64,000 nucleotides of DNA. It comes from Mikania micrantha. Its lineage: Eukaryota > Streptophyta > Magnoliopsida > Asterales > Asteraceae. The DNA is taken from assembly GCA_009363875.1 (NCBI GenBank), contig CM018694.1, forward strand, positions 4,526,001 through 4,590,000, read 5' to 3'. Each line of letters starts with the position of its first letter. Position 1 is the stretch's first letter. Both the position numbers and the translations under genes were made by a program. Below, in pieces: positions 61,904-64,000 of the stretch. The notes beneath the pieces are model-generated. The model worked only from the letters and a program-made list of their open reading frames with translations. It did no database searches and was not told the origin of the DNA.

Positions 61904-62135
61904 TTAGCACTTGGCATTAACACATAGCTGTAGTATTAGCAAGTAGCTTATGCCTTTAGCACTTGGCATAATCAAATAGCATTTAGTTTGGATAGAGTCT
62001 TATGCCTTCAGCACTTGGCATAATCAAATAGCGTTTAGTTTAAATAGAGTATTATGCCTTTAGCACTTGGCATAATCAGATATCATTGAGTTTAAATAGA
62101 GTCTTATGCCTTTAGCACTTGGCATAATCAATAGT
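61904..62135. repeat. 50-58-bp tandem repeat with hairpin in LTR6
   Basis: Five units contain TATGCCTTTAGCACTTGGCATA, in which TATGCC and GGCATA pair. The hairpin is the best conserved part of the unit. Confidence 0.9.
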
Positions 62136-63189
62136 ATAAAAGCATTTGTTAAATTTAAAACATTTGTTTTAAAATGAATAACATGCTTCTCAGTCCCGAG
62201 TTAAAAACCAAAAATAGTTTGAAAAGGGACAATGAACTCACCTTGTAGTTGTGGTAGTTGACTTAGTCTCAAACAAGGATGCACGCGCTCTTTGTTGTGA
62301 TTGATATTGTTTTCACGATCCTGTATTGATTTCACGTTGTTCAAATTTGTAAGTATAAGTTCATAAGTGATTTGTGTGTGTGTAAGTGTTAGCCATGACT
62401 TTGGCTAACACTCGTAAGACTCGGTCAATGTTCGGCCCTTGCTTATTTGTTTTTGATTTTAGAATATCAATACCTACTTCTTTAAATCAAGTTTTAATGT
62501 GTAATGTTTTGGGTTTATGTTTTAATTGCATTAACCCTTCATAATATTTCGACACTTTGTTGTTATGTGTTAATGCCCTTGATAAAAGGTCTAGTAAATA
62601 ATCCTCATTTACCCTTAAGGTTATGGTTTAAAACCTTCCATGATAGTCATATTATATTCGGACCAAACGGATACCTAGCATTTAGCTATCCGCACAAAGA
62701 CCCTTGTACTTTTAACATTTCAAACTTATTAGTTTCATCATGTTAAACCCCTTATATTATTCCCATATCCATGTGTGTTGTCTAAATGATTTGTTTTACA
62801 CACTTATTGTAATTTAACCATGTGGGCCGATTAAATCAATTGGACCGATTATACTCAAGTGGGCCGAGAGGTTATTGTTGGGCCGAATGGTTACACCTAA
62901 CTAACATCCTTGGGCCGAATAGGTTACATGGCTAGGCTATTGGGCCTAATAGATGGGCTATCAACTCAGATCTAGGTAATAAGCTGCTGGGCCAATTGAG
63001 TCTGTTGGGCTGTTTTAAGTATGCTATAGGCCCAATGGTTAAGTTATACTATTTAAATTGTGGTTGGGCCGAACGAGTCCTTTGGGCCTGGGAGAATTCT
63101 GGGCTGAAATTTGGGCCAAAGGCTTTATTGAGTGAACTAGACCTTCACATGAAAATTCAAATCAATTTGTTTCCATACTGAAAGTGATA

Positions 63190-63790
63190 TACGGGTGGTT
63201 TCTAAGTGATTGTAGGCTAAATAGATTACACCTCCGAATGATACATCTCAGTCGAATGAGAGTGGCAGTGGTCGAATGTGAAAGGTGGCAGCCAAAGGAG
63301 GAGAGGTAGGTAGAATGGTGGCCAGCGAATGAAACCTCCGAAGGTCATCGGGTGGTTAAGCCGAATGTGGGTGTCATTCGGCAGAGAAGGTGGCGAATAG
63401 TGGCGGTTCAGTGATGGTTGGCGAATGGGAGCTGTAGGTGGCGAATGGAGGCCGGCGACTGGTTGCACCGAATGATGGGTCTCTCGAATGAGCCTGGGCG
63501 AGTGAGGGTGGTCGAATGGAGGTTGACATTCGCCGAGTGAGGGTGGTGGCGGTCGAATGGTGGTTGTGTCTTGGCCGAACCTGAGCTGTCGAATGTGATA
63601 TCCCGAATGAATGTTTGGCCGAAAAAAGAACATGCCGATCGAATGGGCAGCTGTTCATTCGGCGAATGGTGCTGGTGGCCATTCGGCCATCTGTAGATCT
63701 GTTTCGGCCGGCCACCCTCATCCCGGTGGTTGTCCCTCCGACCAGGTGGTTATCTCCGGTGGTAGTGAGTGGCAAGGAAGTGTTTTCGAA
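63190..63790 (-). repeat. CATTCG/CGAATG hexamer array in LTR6
   Basis: About 20 CGAATG and CATTCG hexamers occur in roughly 500 bases, mostly CGAATG on the plus strand. This is where LTR2, LTR3 and LTR4 have CGAACC arrays. Overlapping open frames on both strands here are a by-product of the base composition. Confidence 0.8.
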
Positions 63791-64000
63791 GGGGTAAGAC
63801 TCGAAGGGTAAGGGTGGGTACCGGGTTTAATGGCGGTTCAACAAAACAAGTGGAAAACCCTAATTTTTCACTACTTTGACTGCGTTTTTACCTCGGATTA
63901 GATGGGTTTCTCTCCAGATCCGTTGTACTTTAGGGTAGAGGATGATGAGAGCTTCGTGTAGGTTCGAAAATGGCTTGATTTCGTGGAGTATAGCTCGAGA

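Larger units (their letters stand above)
60784..63891 (-). other. Predicted leader intron in LTR6
   Basis: Donor-like GAG|GTAAAA at 63891 and acceptor-like CATGCTTTCTCAG ending 60784 on the minus strand bracket 3.1 kb, in the same positions as in the other LTR families. Confidence 0.4.
60422..64000 (-). mobile_element. LTR6 of a further minus-strand chromovirus, cut by window end
   Basis: It starts TGTCACACCCCGGGCCGGCGG, closely similar to LTR3. Landmarks are an acceptor-like CTTTCTCAG (minus strand, ends 60784), the shared TATA module (60913-60982), two minisatellites, a TGGGCC-rich block (62820-63130), a CATTCG/CGAATG array (63190-63700) and a donor-like CCGAG|GTAAAA at 63891 preceded by AAGTACAAC. 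The five bases before it are TACAC. Whether this is a solo LTR or part of a full element cannot be seen. Confidence 0.85.

Noticed and set aside
61300..62135. CRISPR-like spaced repeats
   Set aside because: Repeats are diverged, spacers are partly repeated too, and the context is a plant LTR; these are minisatellites.
63226..63775. Pro/His- and Thr/Ser-rich open frames on the minus strand
   Set aside because: Overlapping open frames on both strands in the CGAATG array are explained by its low stop-codon content.

Overview
This window is plant nuclear DNA, most likely from a member of the daisy family (Asteraceae). It is almost entirely a nest of LTR retrotransposons with very long LTRs (about 2.8 to 4 kb). 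Only one ordinary host gene is convincing: an intronless RING-H2 (ATL-type) E3 ubiquitin ligase at 30563-31459. The Asteraceae call is an inference. It rests on a copia-associated ORF (24763-25989) of a type I know from composite-family genomes, and on the wealth of Tekay-type Ty3/gypsy chromoviruses with C-terminal chromodomains and initiator-tRNA-Met primer sites.

Layout. (1) 1-11416: a plus-strand chromovirus (element 1). Its 5' LTR is cut by the window edge. It has an extra acidic coiled-coil ORF before gag, a gag-pol frame broken by two TAG codons, and a complete 3' LTR. (2) 11417-12856 and 24365-25989: parts of an older Ty1/copia element, split by (3) 12857-24364, a minus-strand chromovirus (element 2, target duplication TTAAT) that has lost most of integrase, the chromodomain, the polypurine tract and one LTR edge. 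(4) 25990-36278: AT-rich intergenic DNA with fold-back elements sitting in (TA)n tracts, the ATL gene, and a tRNA-like relic. (5) 36279-53050: a solo LTR (target duplication GTATA) interrupted by (6) 38346-51215, a very young minus-strand chromovirus (element 3, target duplication GTTAA). Its two LTRs differ by about six substitutions by eye, yet pol has a one-base deletion. (7) 53155-55350: a decayed LTR. (8) From 55353: a Helitron-like 3' end, with exons of a RAD16-like SNF2 gene about 2 kb inside. (9) 59224-60421: an LTR start, broken by (10) 60422-64000, a further minus-strand LTR that runs out of the window.

How parts relate. Each chromovirus encodes Gag, protease, reverse transcriptase, RNase H, integrase and chromodomain in one frame, flanked by PBS and PPT. 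The main new observation is a shared plan inside the long LTRs. Near the 5' edge there is a promoter region, in some copies with a clear TATA box. A conserved AGTACAA-like block followed by a splice-donor-like AG|GTAW comes next, and then an interior holding an oriented hexamer array (CGAACC, CATTCG or TCGATA depending on the family), a GGCCCA block and minisatellites, some of them hairpin-bearing. The plan closes with a splice-acceptor-like CTCAG about 300-360 bases before the LTR end, and in families 2, 3, 4 and 6 a GC-rich hairpin at that end. I infer an LTR-internal leader intron; RNA data are needed to test it.
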